A stretch of DNA of 64,000 bases from [Bacillus] selenitireducens MLS10 (GCF_000093085.1 NC_014219.1:1488001-1552000), one strand, 5' to 3'. Positions 15,714 through 24,913 are shown, numbered from the stretch's first letter. The notes: generated by a model not told the origin, from the sequence alone. Numbers and translations are program-made.

Positions 15714-16418
15714 ATGATTGAGACCAGACAGATTACGAAGGCAATGGGCGAGAAGCTGATTTTGAAGGATGTGTCCGTCACAATCGGCAAAGGAGAGTCG
15801 GTTGCCGTACTCGGACCAAACGGTGCCGGGAAGAGTACCTGGCTGAAAATTGTGGCCGGTCTGATCCGGCCCACGTCCGGGACCGTCGCCATCAATGGTA
15901 TGCCGAAGAAAAAAGACAACTATTCCGCTCAGGCGCTGATCGGGTATCTCGGTCATCAGAGTTTTCTCTATGATCAGTTCTCTCCGGTTGAAAACCTGAA
16001 GTATTATGCAAAGCTATACGGGATGAAAAAACCGGAAAAACGGATTGATGAACTCATCGAGCGGATCAATCTCCAGTATTTTAAACATGAACCGCTCCGT
16101 TCCTTCTCAAGAGGGATGGTACAGCGAACCGCCATTGCCCGGGCCATTTTGCATGAACCGCAGATTCTCTTACTCGATGAACCGCATACGGGACTTGATC
16201 AGCAGTCGAAATCATGGTTTCGGGACATGATTGCGTCCGTCCATCAGGAAGGTGTGACCGTCGTCATGGTCACACACGAGTTCGATCAGTTGGTGGATGT
16301 GTCCGATCGGGTTCTGATCTTCAAAAACGGCCACCTTACCGAAGATCAGGTTTTGAGAGGCAGCGTCACGCTGTCCGGTGTCAAATCATTGTATGACAGG
16401 CAGGTGTTGGGTTCGTGA
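15714..16418 (+). CDS. ccmA: CcmA, ATPase of the heme-handling ABC complex
   Basis: A 234-residue ABC ATPase. Walker A is GPNGAGKST (34-42), the signature FSRGMVQR replaces the usual LSGGQ as in CcmA proteins, Walker B is ILLLDEP, and the H-loop is VTHEF. With CcmB and CcmC it forms the complex that releases heme-loaded CcmE. A GGGGAGG site precedes the ATG and the gene overlaps ccmB by four bases (GTGA). Confidence 0.9.
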   Translation: MIETRQITKAMGEKLILKDVSVTIGKGESVAVLGPNGAGKSTWLKIVAGLIRPTSGTVAINGMPKKKDNYSAQALIGYLGHQSFLYDQFSPVENLKYYAKLYGMKKPEKRIDELIERINLQYFKHEPLRSFSRGMVQRTAIARAILHEPQILLLDEPHTGLDQQSKSWFRDMIASVHQEGVTVVMVTHEFDQLVDVSDRVLIFKNGHLTEDQVLRGSVTLSGVKSLYDRQVLGS

Positions 16419-17098
16419 ATACACTGTTCAGACCGGCTCTGGCTGTTTTTCAGAAGGATATGATGACCGAACTGAAATCAAAACAGCTGATGACGACGAT
16501 GCTGATCTTTTCAGGGCTCGTGATTGTGACCTTCAGCTTTGCCTTTGATCCGACGAGCGAAGCGGTCCGGGCGCTGATTCCGGGTATGATCTGGGTTATT
16601 ACGATCTTTTCGGGGATTCTCGGACTGAACCGTTCGTTTCTTTCTGAAAAACAGCATGATCAGCTGCACGGGATGATGACTGCCCCGGTGGATCCGTCAG
16701 GCATCTTTCTCGGCAAGTTTCTTGCCAATTTCTGCTTTGTCCTGCTCGTTCAGGCAGTGGCGATCCCCGTGCTGTTTCTGTTTTTTGACTACACCGTTTT
16801 AACGGTTGCGACGATTGGCTGGTTTATCCTCATTCTTGTCATCGGTACGTTCGGCTTTATCGCGGCAGGAACGCTTCTCGCCGCACTGAGCAGTCACTCG
16901 AGATCGAGTGAGATGCTCTTGCCGGTTCTCTTGTTTCCTCTTGTGATGCCGATATTGATCGCAGGGGTTCAGGCAACAACGCTGCTGTTTTCAGAGGGGC
17001 CCGGGGCCACATTCAGCTGGATCCAGCTGATGGCCGTTTATGATGTGATTTTCTTTTTTGCAGGATTCTTGTTATTTGACTATGTGTTGGAGGTGTAA
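16415..17098 (+). CDS. ccmB: CcmB, permease subunit of the CcmABC complex
   Basis: A 227-residue membrane protein with six hydrophobic segments. The N-terminal FQKDMMTELKSKQLMTTML and the loop LNRSFLSEKQHDQLHGMMTAPVD are typical of CcmB. The start is GTG inside the ccmA stop (GTGA overlap), so translation is coupled to ccmA. It partners CcmA and CcmC in releasing holo-CcmE. Confidence 0.9.
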   Translation: MNTLFRPALAVFQKDMMTELKSKQLMTTMLIFSGLVIVTFSFAFDPTSEAVRALIPGMIWVITIFSGILGLNRSFLSEKQHDQLHGMMTAPVDPSGIFLGKFLANFCFVLLVQAVAIPVLFLFFDYTVLTVATIGWFILILVIGTFGFIAAGTLLAALSSHSRSSEMLLPVLLFPLVMPILIAGVQATTLLFSEGPGATFSWIQLMAVYDVIFFFAGFLLFDYVLEV

Positions 17099-17101
17099 TC
17101 G

Positions 17102-17821
17102 ATGAAGGGAATGGAAGACCTCGGGCGGATGACACCGTCCTCATTTCAAAAATGGTTTTTCGTCTTTACGGCGGTGATGATGTTTATCGCCATGTACCTG
17201 GTGTTTATCTGGACCCCGATTGAGCGGAACATGGGGATCGTTCAGAAAATCTTTTACTTCCATGTTGCGTCGGCTTGGAATGCGTTCTTTGCCTTTTTTA
17301 TCGTCGCTGTATTCAGCGTCTTGTTCCTGGTGACGAAAAAGCGGGTGTATGAACTGATGGCAGGAGTGAGTGCGGAGATCGGGGTGATTTTCACAGCGAT
17401 CGTGCTCACAACAGGCCCGATTTGGGCCAGATCCGCCTGGAATACCTGGTGGACATGGGAGCCGAGACTGACGACGACACTGATCTTATTCTTTATGTAT
17501 ATTGGCTACATCATGATCCGTAACCTGGATATGGAATGGCAGCGAAAGGCCCGGCTTGCGTCTGTTTTCGGGATCATCAGCTTCATTAACGTACCGATTG
17601 TGTACATGTCAATCCGCTGGTGGGAATCGAATTTGCACCCGGTAGTCGTCGGGCAGGGGGGCGGCGGACTGGAGACATCGATGCTGATTACACTGATTTT
17701 CTCGGTCTTTACCTTTACGTGCCTGTTCGTGGTACTTTTGCAGCGCGGCCTTCAGGTGGAGAAGCTCCGTCTCGCAGTAGCGAGATTGAAGTCACGAAAA
17801 CAGGAACGGATGATCAGCTGA
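17102..17821 (+). CDS. ccmC: CcmC, heme-delivery WWD protein
   Basis: A 239-residue membrane protein with six helices. Conserved features are the histidine in FYFHVASAW (His54), the WWD motif WWTWEPRLT (116-124) and a later histidine in NLHPVVV; together these bind heme on the outer face before attachment to CcmE. It starts three bases after the ccmB stop. It differs from CcsA/ResC of System II, which are much larger. Confidence 0.92.
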   Translation: MKGMEDLGRMTPSSFQKWFFVFTAVMMFIAMYLVFIWTPIERNMGIVQKIFYFHVASAWNAFFAFFIVAVFSVLFLVTKKRVYELMAGVSAEIGVIFTAIVLTTGPIWARSAWNTWWTWEPRLTTTLILFFMYIGYIMIRNLDMEWQRKARLASVFGIISFINVPIVYMSIRWWESNLHPVVVGQGGGGLETSMLITLIFSVFTFTCLFVVLLQRGLQVEKLRLAVARLKSRKQERMIS

Positions 17822-17885
17822 TCCGGACTTTGTATGCTTGATGAAAAGAACTGGTTATTTTACAGACTGACAGGAGGGAAAGAAC

Positions 17886-18023
17886 ATGACCTATTTACTT
17901 GGTGCCTATTCAATCATTTGGCTGTTAATCGGAGGCTATGTCTGGACGATTGGCAAACGCCAGAATCAGGCGATGAAGGAACTCGGTTTTCTTCAAGAAC
18001 TTGAACAGGATGAGCGGATGTAA
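17886..18023 (+). CDS. ccmD: CcmD, small membrane subunit
   Basis: A 45-residue protein with one transmembrane helix (LGAYSIIWLLIGGYVWTIG) followed by a charged cytoplasmic helix (KRQNQAMKELGFLQELEQ). This is the standard layout of CcmD, which is needed for release of holo-CcmE from CcmABC. An AGGAGGG site lies about nine bases before the ATG. It sits directly after ccmC, the usual place. Confidence 0.8.
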   Translation: MTYLLGAYSIIWLLIGGYVWTIGKRQNQAMKELGFLQELEQDERM

Positions 18024-18094
18024 CATGATGCGGCCGGCATGTCTGTCTGACGGAACCCGGCGTCCATGTCAATTAGCGAAAGGAGCAAGGCAGG

Positions 18095-18607
18095 ATGAAC
18101 AGAACGAAACTGATTCAGATGTCCTCAGGGGCAGTGGTTATTGGGATCTTAATCCTGTTTGTCGTAGGCCTGAACCTCGACGGAACGGCCGCCGACGTCG
18201 GGGATGATGCAGTGTCCTTTTCCCTTGAAGACCGTGAAGGGAATCTGGTGAACCTGGACGACCACCTTGGTGAGCAGCCCATTGTGATGACGTTCTTCAG
18301 CACATGGTGCCAGCCATGCCGCCAACAGACACCCGAAGTCATCGCATTTCAGGAAGAATATGGCCAGGAAGTGCTCGTTTTGACGGTAGTCAAAAGCGAA
18401 ACGAGACGGGCGGTGGACCGGTTCATTGACGATACGGGGTATGAGGAGCCTTACTATGTGTTTGATTTCAATTCGGATGTCTCAAAGGCCTACGGGATCA
18501 CCGGACAGCCGGAGACGATTATAATCAATCAGGAAGGCATTATCGTTGAACACGTCGTCGGTGGTGTTTCGAGAGATATGCTCGCGATGCGTGCCCTGCC
18601 AGAATGA
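18095..18607 (+). CDS. ccmG: CcmG/ResA-type membrane-anchored thioredoxin
   Basis: A 170-residue protein with one N-terminal anchor helix (about 9-26) and an extracytoplasmic thioredoxin domain with active site WCQPC (Cys72, Cys75) and the GQPET cis-proline loop. It would reduce apocytochrome CxxCH cysteines before heme attachment. It is last in the ccm operon and followed by a terminator. Because CcmH here has a single cysteine, this protein may act directly on apocytochromes as ResA does. Confidence 0.87.
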   Translation: MNRTKLIQMSSGAVVIGILILFVVGLNLDGTAADVGDDAVSFSLEDREGNLVNLDDHLGEQPIVMTFFSTWCQPCRQQTPEVIAFQEEYGQEVLVLTVVKSETRRAVDRFIDDTGYEEPYYVFDFNSDVSKAYGITGQPETIIINQEGIIVEHVVGGVSRDMLAMRALPE

Positions 18608-18622
18608 TAGAAGCTTAACCTT

Positions 18623-18655
18623 CAGCTGTCCGAAGATTCGGGTGGCTGTTTTTTC
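18623..18655 (+). terminator. terminator of the ccm operon
   Basis: CAGC with GCTG and CCGAA with TTCGG form an interrupted stem just after ccmG, followed by TTTTTTCT. Confidence 0.75.
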
Positions 18656-18697
18656 TGTCTTCTATTATAATAGAGAGTCGGATCGGAGGAATGTGTC

Positions 18698-19462
18698 GTG
18701 AAACTGATATCATGGAATGTGAATGGACTGAGAGCCTGTATTCGCAAAGGATTTCTGTCATTTTTTGAAGAAGCGGGTGCGGATCTGTTTGCGGTTCAGG
18801 AAATTAAACTGCAGGAAGGTCAGGTGGATCTTGATCTTCAGGGCTACAGGCAATATTGGAATTATGCCGAGAAAAAAGGGTACTCCGGCACGGCGGTGTT
18901 TACGAAAGTCGAACCGCTCCGTGTGTTTCGCAATGGCGTGGGGAATGAACGCCAACAGTCGGAAGGCCGGATTTTGACCCTTGAATTTGCATCATTCTTT
19001 CTCGTGAATGTGTACACACCGAATTCCCAGCGTGATTTGGCGAGGCTTCATGAGCGTCTTCAGTGGGAGGATGCGTTTTACGCGTATCTTCAGGAACTTG
19101 AAAACGAAAAACCGGTGATCGTTTGCGGAGATATGAATGTTGCGCATGAAGAAATCGATTTGAGAAATGCGAAATCGAATCGAGGCAACTCTGGATTTAC
19201 AACGGAAGAGCGTGCAAAAATGACGAGGCTGCAGTCGGAATGGCTGATTGATTCGTACCGCTACTATTACCCGGATCAGGAAGGGGCGTACACGTGGTGG
19301 TCGTATATGAAGACCGTTCGCGAACGCAACATCGGATGGCGGATTGATTATTTCCTCGTATCAGACAAGCTGAAAAGTGCCATGAATGATGTGTCTATAT
19401 ACAGTGACGTGCTCGGAAGCGACCATTGCCCAATTGGATTGACGATGGCTTTCGAAGCATGA
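18698..19462 (+). CDS. exoA: exodeoxyribonuclease III / AP endonuclease
   Basis: A 254-residue enzyme of the ExoIII/APE family that cuts DNA at abasic sites and degrades 3' ends. MKLISWNVNGLRA opens the protein, AVQEIKL holds the metal-binding Glu, CGDMNVAHEEIDL the Asp-Asn pair, and GSDHCPIG the catalytic Asp-His. Length and motifs match B. subtilis ExoA. It has a TATAAT at 18666-18671 and its own ribosome site after the ccm terminator. Confidence 0.93.
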   Translation: MKLISWNVNGLRACIRKGFLSFFEEAGADLFAVQEIKLQEGQVDLDLQGYRQYWNYAEKKGYSGTAVFTKVEPLRVFRNGVGNERQQSEGRILTLEFASFFLVNVYTPNSQRDLARLHERLQWEDAFYAYLQELENEKPVIVCGDMNVAHEEIDLRNAKSNRGNSGFTTEERAKMTRLQSEWLIDSYRYYYPDQEGAYTWWSYMKTVRERNIGWRIDYFLVSDKLKSAMNDVSIYSDVLGSDHCPIGLTMAFEA

Positions 19463-19493
19463 TGCAATATGGAACGGAAAGGACAGGATAACG

Positions 19494-20888
19494 ATGAAGA
19501 ACGAACAGATAAAGCCGGAAACCTATGATGTGACGATCAGAGCGATGGAGCACCGCGGATCAGGCCGGGCCGTCTATTGGCGCGAGAATGAACTGGGGAA
19601 CAAAAAGAAACTCAGGCTTACGATTCCGCAGACCCTTCCGGGTGAAGAGGTGCGCGTGACCGTGGACCGTCCGGACAAAAAGCGCTGGTGGACAATGCCT
19701 CAGGAAATCCTCACAGAAAGTCCGGAGCGTGTTGAACCGCCGTGTCCGCATTTTGTGAAATGCGGGGGCTGCGTCTGGCAGCACTGGGCGTACGAAAGCC
19801 AGCTGGCTCATAAAACGGAGAGCGTCAAAAACGGTCTTGAAGAACAGGGTTTTGACCCTGGACGTGTCAAGCCTGCGATCGGGATGAAAGAACCATGGCA
19901 TTACCGAAACAAGATGGAGTTCACTTTTTCCACAGACGGAAAGATGGGACTTCACGAACAGGGGAACTTCAGAGGCATTATTCCGCTTGAAACGTGCCTG
20001 ATTGCAGGAAATGAGATGGTTGATGCCGCGATGATCGTTTCGAACTGGGCGAAGGAATTTGAACTGCCGGGCTATGATAAAGATGCCCATACAGGCCTCT
20101 TGCGTCACTTGATGGTGCGCCAGTCCTTTAACACCGGTGAGATCATGCTCGGTGTCTTTGCCACGGCTTCACCTGACGGAGAGCTTGACAGAGCCGTCCG
20201 GGAACTGATCAGCCGGATTGAACGGAACGCCCCTCAGGTGAAGAGTGTCATGTGGCTTGAGAACAATGATTGGGCGGATCGTGCACAGTCTGAAGAAACC
20301 CATTGCCTCTTTGGACGGGATTATATTTATGACGAGATGGCCGGCTACCGGTTCCGTCTCTGGTTTGATACCTTCTTCCAGACGAACCCGCGGCAGGCGG
20401 AGGTGCTCGTGGACGAAGCACTGAAGCTCGGCAAGCCGGAAGCTCATGAGAAGATGATTGACCTGTTCTGCGGTGTCGGGACATTCTCATTGCCGTTTGC
20501 GAGCCGGGTGAAGGCCCTTGCGGGAATTGAAATCGTTGAGAGCTCCATTGCATCGGCAAAACGGAACGCGGAAGATAACGGTCTTGTAAATACGACGTTT
20601 CTTGCGAAAGATGCACGAAAGGGGATCGATCAGATGCTTGAGGAGTTCGGTCATCCTGAGCTTCTCATGCTCGATCCGCCACGTTCCGGCGCCGGCGGCA
20701 AGGTCATGCGCAGAATCGGGCGAGCAAAGCCGGACCGTATTGTGTACGTGTCCTGCAATCCGGACACGTTTGCGACGGATTGCAAAGAGCTCGAACCGTT
20801 TGGCTATCAGCTCGAGAGCGTTCAGCCGGTGGATATGTTCCCTCATACATTTCATGTGGAGCTTGTCGCGCTTCTTACGCGGAGCTAG
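19494..20888 (+). CDS. rlmD: 23S rRNA (uracil-C5)-methyltransferase, RlmD-like
   Basis: A 464-residue RumA/TrmA-family RNA methyltransferase. An N-terminal TRAM-like domain (10-75) is followed by an iron-sulfur motif, CPHFVKCGGC (Cys84, 90, 93) with Cys168. The SAM-binding MIDLFCGVGTFSLPFA, LMLDPPRSG and the catalytic cysteine in VSCNPDTF (Cys421) complete the fold. It starts 31 bases after exoA and is probably co-transcribed. Bacilli have two or three such paralogues (RlmCD, TrmFO-independent enzymes), so the exact uridine target is not certain. Confidence 0.85.
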   Translation: MKNEQIKPETYDVTIRAMEHRGSGRAVYWRENELGNKKKLRLTIPQTLPGEEVRVTVDRPDKKRWWTMPQEILTESPERVEPPCPHFVKCGGCVWQHWAYESQLAHKTESVKNGLEEQGFDPGRVKPAIGMKEPWHYRNKMEFTFSTDGKMGLHEQGNFRGIIPLETCLIAGNEMVDAAMIVSNWAKEFELPGYDKDAHTGLLRHLMVRQSFNTGEIMLGVFATASPDGELDRAVRELISRIERNAPQVKSVMWLENNDWADRAQSEETHCLFGRDYIYDEMAGYRFRLWFDTFFQTNPRQAEVLVDEALKLGKPEAHEKMIDLFCGVGTFSLPFASRVKALAGIEIVESSIASAKRNAEDNGLVNTTFLAKDARKGIDQMLEEFGHPELLMLDPPRSGAGGKVMRRIGRAKPDRIVYVSCNPDTFATDCKELEPFGYQLESVQPVDMFPHTFHVELVALLTRS

Positions 20889-20896
20889 ACAGAAGT

Positions 20897-20946
20897 CCCC
20901 CCCTTGATCTTGTCGGCAGTTTGGATGATCAAGGGGGGCGTTCTTT
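20897..20946 (+). terminator. terminator after rlmD
   Basis: A 12-base-pair perfect stem: CCCCCCTTGATC (to 20909) with GATCAAGGGGGG (20927-20938), a 17-base loop, then TTCTTT. Very GC-rich and symmetric. Confidence 0.8.
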
Positions 20947-21090
20947 CGTTGAGGGCATTAAAAAAAGGCGTATCGGAACAACGCGATGATCACCAGAGTA
21001 TCGGCAGACCAAATTCGATTTATGGGAAAAATTGAAAAGGGTTACATCGTATTTTTCAGAAACCGGTTTAGTTAATGGAGGTGGATCATC

Positions 21091-21144
21091 ATGTCGTTCT
21101 TCTGCCCGTGCGATGATTGCCATTCTTTTTCTCAAAAACATTGA
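21091..21144 (+). CDS. possible 17-residue Cys/His micropeptide
   Basis: A GGAGGTG site seven bases before an ATG starts a frame of 17 codons, product MSFFCPCDDCHSFSQKH. Three cysteines and two histidines in so short a peptide could bind metal. It ends where the promoter of the next gene begins. The ribosome site is stronger than that of many genes here, but nothing else supports it and chance is possible. The rest of the 20947-21090 spacer shows no feature. Confidence 0.35.
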   Translation: MSFFCPCDDCHSFSQKH

Positions 21145-21169
21145 AATATCAATATTATCAAGATATAAT
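21141..21169 (+). promoter_or_regulatory. sigma-A promoter of the 1153-residue glycosidase-like gene
   Basis: TTGAAA (21141-21146) and TATAAT (21164-21169) with a 17-base spacer, about 49 bases before the coding start. Confidence 0.75.
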
Positions 21170-21217
21170 CAGGGTAACACATAAAGGTGAATATTATGAT
21201 GAAGGAAGGACCACATT

Positions 21218-24200
21218 ATGACAAACACACAATCATTGTACCTGGGTGGGTCTTTTTTACGCCCAAAAACGAAATCGGTTTCGTTAACGACCGCGACGCG
21301 TAATGAAGAAACGTTTTTTAAGATTGAACATTATGATGAGATGAACCCGTTTTTCATGACCGTTGTCAGTGATGCGGATCTGTGGATGTTTATTTCGAGT
21401 ACAGGAGGATTGACCTGCGGACGCAAAAACGCGGAGTCTTCCCTTTTCCCGTACTATACCGATGATAAAATCCATGACAGCATCGAAACGACCGGTCCGA
21501 AGACCGTGCTGATCGTCGACAAAGGCGAGCGGCAGTACCTGTGGGAGCCGTTCACCCGTCACAACAGCAGCGTCTATCAGATCACGCGCCAGCTTTATAA
21601 GAACGTTACCGGCAACAAGATCATGTTCGAAGAGATCAATCACGACCTCGAGGTGAGCTACAGCTATACGTGGATGAACAGTAACCGCTTCGGTTTCGTA
21701 AAAGAATCCGATTTGAACAACCTGTCTGCCGATGAGGTGAGCATCCGGGTTCTCGACGGCATCCGCAACGTGCTTCCTTATGGCGTGAACACGATGCTTC
21801 AGGATACGAGAAGCACGCTCGTGGACGGCTACAAGCGTTCTGAACTCATGGAGGATGCGGGTCTTGGGATCTTTACACTGAGCTCGATTCTGACAGACAA
21901 GGCGGAGCCGAGTGAGTCCCTGAAGGCAACCACTGTCTGGTCGAAGGGATTAAATACGCCTCAGTACCTGTTGTCTGAAGAACAGATCGGTTCCTTTTCG
22001 CAAAACGGCACAGTCACTTCGGAATACGATCAAAAGGGAAAGCGCGGTGCTTTTTTTGTCACGGATACCGTTCAGCTGAACGGTAAGGGAAGTGCGACCT
22101 GGACGATTGTAGCCGAATTGAATCAGAGTGCAGCGGATATCGAAGCGCTCATGCAGGACCTGAAGAAAAAGCCCGATCTTCTCGGGGATGTATATGAGGA
22201 TGTATCGAGAGGGTCTCACCACCTGAATCGCCTTGTTTATCAGGCGGACGGTTTTCAGCGGACTGCGGATGAAAAGGTAAGCTACCGGCATTTTTCAAAC
22301 ACACTCTATAATATTATGCGCGGCGGCATTTATGCGAACGGCTATGAGATCGACAGAGATGATTTCATGAGCTTCACTGAGAGCTGGAACCGTGATATGT
22401 ATGACAAGCATCTGTCATTTATGAAACAGCTTCCGGAGACGATCCATTACAACGAACTGCTTGCACTCGTTGCGAAACTTGACTGCAAGGACTTTGAGCG
22501 TCTCGCTTTTGAATATTTGCCATTGACGTTCAGCCGCCGTCACGGCGATCCGAGTCGTCCCTGGAACAAGTTCAATATCGAAATAACAAAAGAAGACGGT
22601 ACGAAAGCGCTGAAGTTCGAAGGGAACTGGCGCGATATCTTTCAGAACTGGGAAGCGCTCTCCATGTCGTATCCGGCCTATGCAGAGAGCATCATTGCGA
22701 AATTCGTCAATGCCTCAACGCCGGACGGCTATAATCCGTATCGGATCACAAAAGACGGGATCGACTGGGAGACCATTGATCCTGACGACCCGTGGTCCAA
22801 CATCGGCTACTGGGGTGATCATCAGATCATCTATCTGTTAAGACTGATGGAACTCTCAAAATCGTATAACCCGGCAAAATTGCAGGGCCTTCTTCAAAAA
22901 GATGTGTTCGTCTATGCGAATGTGCCATACCGGATCAAAGGGTTCAGTGATCTCGTTCAAGATCCGCGGGATACCATCACCTATGACGACGAACTTGAGA
23001 AGACCATTGATCAACGGACGGCCTCAATTGGTTCAGACGGGAAGCTTGTCTTCGTTGGAGACGGGATTTATAAAGTCAATCTGTTAGAGAAGCTGCTTGT
23101 CCCGCTTCTGTCGAAATTATCGAACTATGTGCCGGAAGGCGGCATCTGGATGAATACGCAGCGCCCTGAGTGGAATGACGCCAATAATGCCCTCGTCGGC
23201 AACGGTCTGTCGATGGTGACGCTGTATCATCTGCACCGCTTCCTTGACTTCATGAAGGACCTTATCAGTGGTCTCGAGGAAGAGCAGGTAGAAGTATCGG
23301 TTGAAGTGCTTGAGATGTTTGAACGCACGAAAGCCGTATTTGAACAATACGAGGGTCTCCTCGGTCAGCCAATGAGCGATTCGGATCGTTTTACGATTGT
23401 CAAAGCCCTCGGAGAGATCGGGGAAACGCACCGGAACGCCATGTATCAACAAGGTTTCACAGGCGAGAAGAAGCCCCTTTCCGTATCGTCACTCAGCGCT
23501 TTCATAGACGTATCAATGAAGCATACGAAAGATTCGACGGTAAAGAACAAGCGTCAGGACGGGCTCTATCATTCGTATAATCTGATCCGTTTCAGAGATG
23601 AGGCGTGCAGCATCTCTTATCTCTATGAAATGCTTGAAGGCCAGGTCGCGGTCCTCAGTTCACATGCCCTCAGCAGTACAGAGAGCCTTGACGTCCTGAA
23701 GGCACTTCGTAACAGTGCCATATACCGTGAAGATCAGCACAGCTATATGCTCTATCCGAATCGGGATCTGCCGGCGTTTCTGCAGAAGAACATCATCCCG
23801 GATGAACAGGTACAGGCGTCAACGGTTCTTCAGGAGGAGCTGAAAAAGAACAGCAGCCGTTTCATTGAAAAGGATGTGCATGGCAACTATCACTTCAACG
23901 GCCGTTTCCGTAACGGGGAAGAGATTGAAGAGGCGCTTGCGGCAACGGGTGAGTATGAGGAGAAGGACATCAGCGCGGTGAAAGAGCTGTTCTCCGAACT
24001 GTTTAATCACCATGCCTTTACGGGCCGCTCCGGAACGTTCTTTAAATATGAAGGTCTTGGTTCCATTTACTGGCATATGGTGTCCAAGCTGGTCCTTGCG
24101 GTTCAGGAGACCTTTGAAGAAGCCCGCAAGGCGAATGGCATGAACGACGAGACAAAAGCCCTTCAGGAAGCGTATGAAGATATTAAGGCTGGAATCGGGC

Positions 24201-24679
24201 TTGATAAGACGCCTGAAGAATATGGCGCCTTCCCGACAGAAGCCTATTCCCATACGCCATTCTTTGCCGGAGTCCAGCAACCGGGGATGACCGGACAGGT
24301 CAAAGAAGACTTTATCTCCAGGCTCGGCGAGCTCGGTATCGTCGTGAAAGAAGGTAGCGTTCAGTTTAATCCGGTTCTTCTTAAGGCATCCGAACTCTTT
24401 ACGAACGAGGAAACCTGGTCGCTTCCACGGCATAACGGGACAGGCGACACAGAAACCCTCGAACTCGGTCCGGACACACTCGGATTTACATTTTGCTCAG
24501 TGCCGGTCATCTATGATGCCAAAGGTGATCAGAAGATCGTGATTCACTGGCAGGACGGTTCGAAAGAGGAGCTGAATGATACAGACACGCTCGATCAACA
24601 GACAAGTCAGCGGCTCTTCAGCCGTGACGGGTCCATCGACAGCATCACCGTATCGATCCGCAAAGAACAGCTTCAGTAA
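21218..24679 (+). CDS. large glycoside phosphorylase/hydrolase-like protein (GH94-type fold suspected)
   Basis: An 1153-residue cytoplasmic protein (no signal peptide). The N-terminal 330 residues look like the super-beta-sandwich domain of glycan phosphorylases. The middle (about 400-900) has helix pairs suggesting an (alpha/alpha)6 barrel, with FEGNWRDIFQNWEAL near residue 470 resembling the RD-x-Q-D loop, WSNIGYWGDHQ, and RPEWNDANNALVG near residue 650, whose Asp is placed like the general acid of cellobiose phosphorylases. Other (alpha/alpha)6 families are possible. It stands alone, with its own promoter and terminator and no transporter next to it. Substrate unknown; beta-glucan phosphorolysis is a guess. 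The start is supported by GAAGGA nine bases upstream. Confidence 0.55.
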   Translation: MTNTQSLYLGGSFLRPKTKSVSLTTATRNEETFFKIEHYDEMNPFFMTVVSDADLWMFISSTGGLTCGRKNAESSLFPYYTDDKIHDSIETTGPKTVLIVDKGERQYLWEPFTRHNSSVYQITRQLYKNVTGNKIMFEEINHDLEVSYSYTWMNSNRFGFVKESDLNNLSADEVSIRVLDGIRNVLPYGVNTMLQDTRSTLVDGYKRSELMEDAGLGIFTLSSILTDKAEPSESLKATTVWSKGLNTPQYLLSEEQIGSFSQNGTVTSEYDQKGKRGAFFVTDTVQLNGKGSATWTIVAELNQSAADIEALMQDLKKKPDLLGDVYEDVSRGSHHLNRLVYQADGFQRTADEKVSYRHFSNTLYNIMRGGIYANGYEIDRDDFMSFTESWNRDMYDKHLSFMKQLPETIHYNELLALVAKLDCKDFERLAFEYLPLTFSRRHGDPSRPWNKFNIEITKEDGTKALKFEGNWRDIFQNWEALSMSYPAYAESIIAKFVNASTPDGYNPYRITKDGIDWETIDPDDPWSNIGYWGDHQIIYLLRLMELSKSYNPAKLQGLLQKDVFVYANVPYRIKGFSDLVQDPRDTITYDDELEKTIDQRTASIGSDGKLVFVGDGIYKVNLLEKLLVPLLSKLSNYVPEGGIWMNTQRPEWNDANNALVGNGLSMVTLYHLHRFLDFMKDLISGLEEEQVEVSVEVLEMFERTKAVFEQYEGLLGQPMSDSDRFTIVKALGEIGETHRNAMYQQGFTGEKKPLSVSSLSAFIDVSMKHTKDSTVKNKRQDGLYHSYNLIRFRDEACSISYLYEMLEGQVAVLSSHALSSTESLDVLKALRNSAIYREDQHSYMLYPNRDLPAFLQKNIIPDEQVQASTVLQEELKKNSSRFIEKDVHGNYHFNGRFRNGEEIEEALAATGEYEEKDISAVKELFSELFNHHAFTGRSGTFFKYEGLGSIYWHMVSKLVLAVQETFEEARKANGMNDETKALQEAYEDIKAGIGLDKTPEEYGAFPTEAYSHTPFFAGVQQPGMTGQVKEDFISRLGELGIVVKEGSVQFNPVLLKASELFTNEETWSLPRHNGTGDTETLELGPDTLGFTFCSVPVIYDAKGDQKIVIHWQDGSKEELNDTDTLDQQTSQRLFSRDGSIDSITVSIRKEQLQ

Positions 24680-24694
24680 CAATGAATCTTCATG

Positions 24695-24739
24695 AACCCC
24701 TGAACAGTCCCGGCTTTTGCCGGATGTTCGGGGGTTTTT
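24695..24739 (+). terminator. terminator after the glycosidase-like gene
   Basis: Nested stem: AACCCC with GGGGTT, GAAC with GTTC, CCGGC with GCCGG around a TTTT loop, then TTTTTC. Confidence 0.85.
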
Positions 24740-24913
24740 CTTTTCCTTGTACCAGTGGAATGTTCAGCTCTGTTGAAGGATTATCTTTGGAGACAGGCGT
24801 CAGTCAGCCTGAAAAAGGCGGATATCAATCATGATGGAATCAGGTTTATGGAAAACGGGTTCCGGTTAATGGAATAAGGATCAAAACATTCATCAGGAAA
24901 GGGAGGTGTAACT

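Noticed and set aside
18659-18671. Full sigma-A promoter for exoA
   Set aside because: TATAAT is clear but the -35 position holds only TGGCTG within the ccm terminator stem; not strong enough to list separately.
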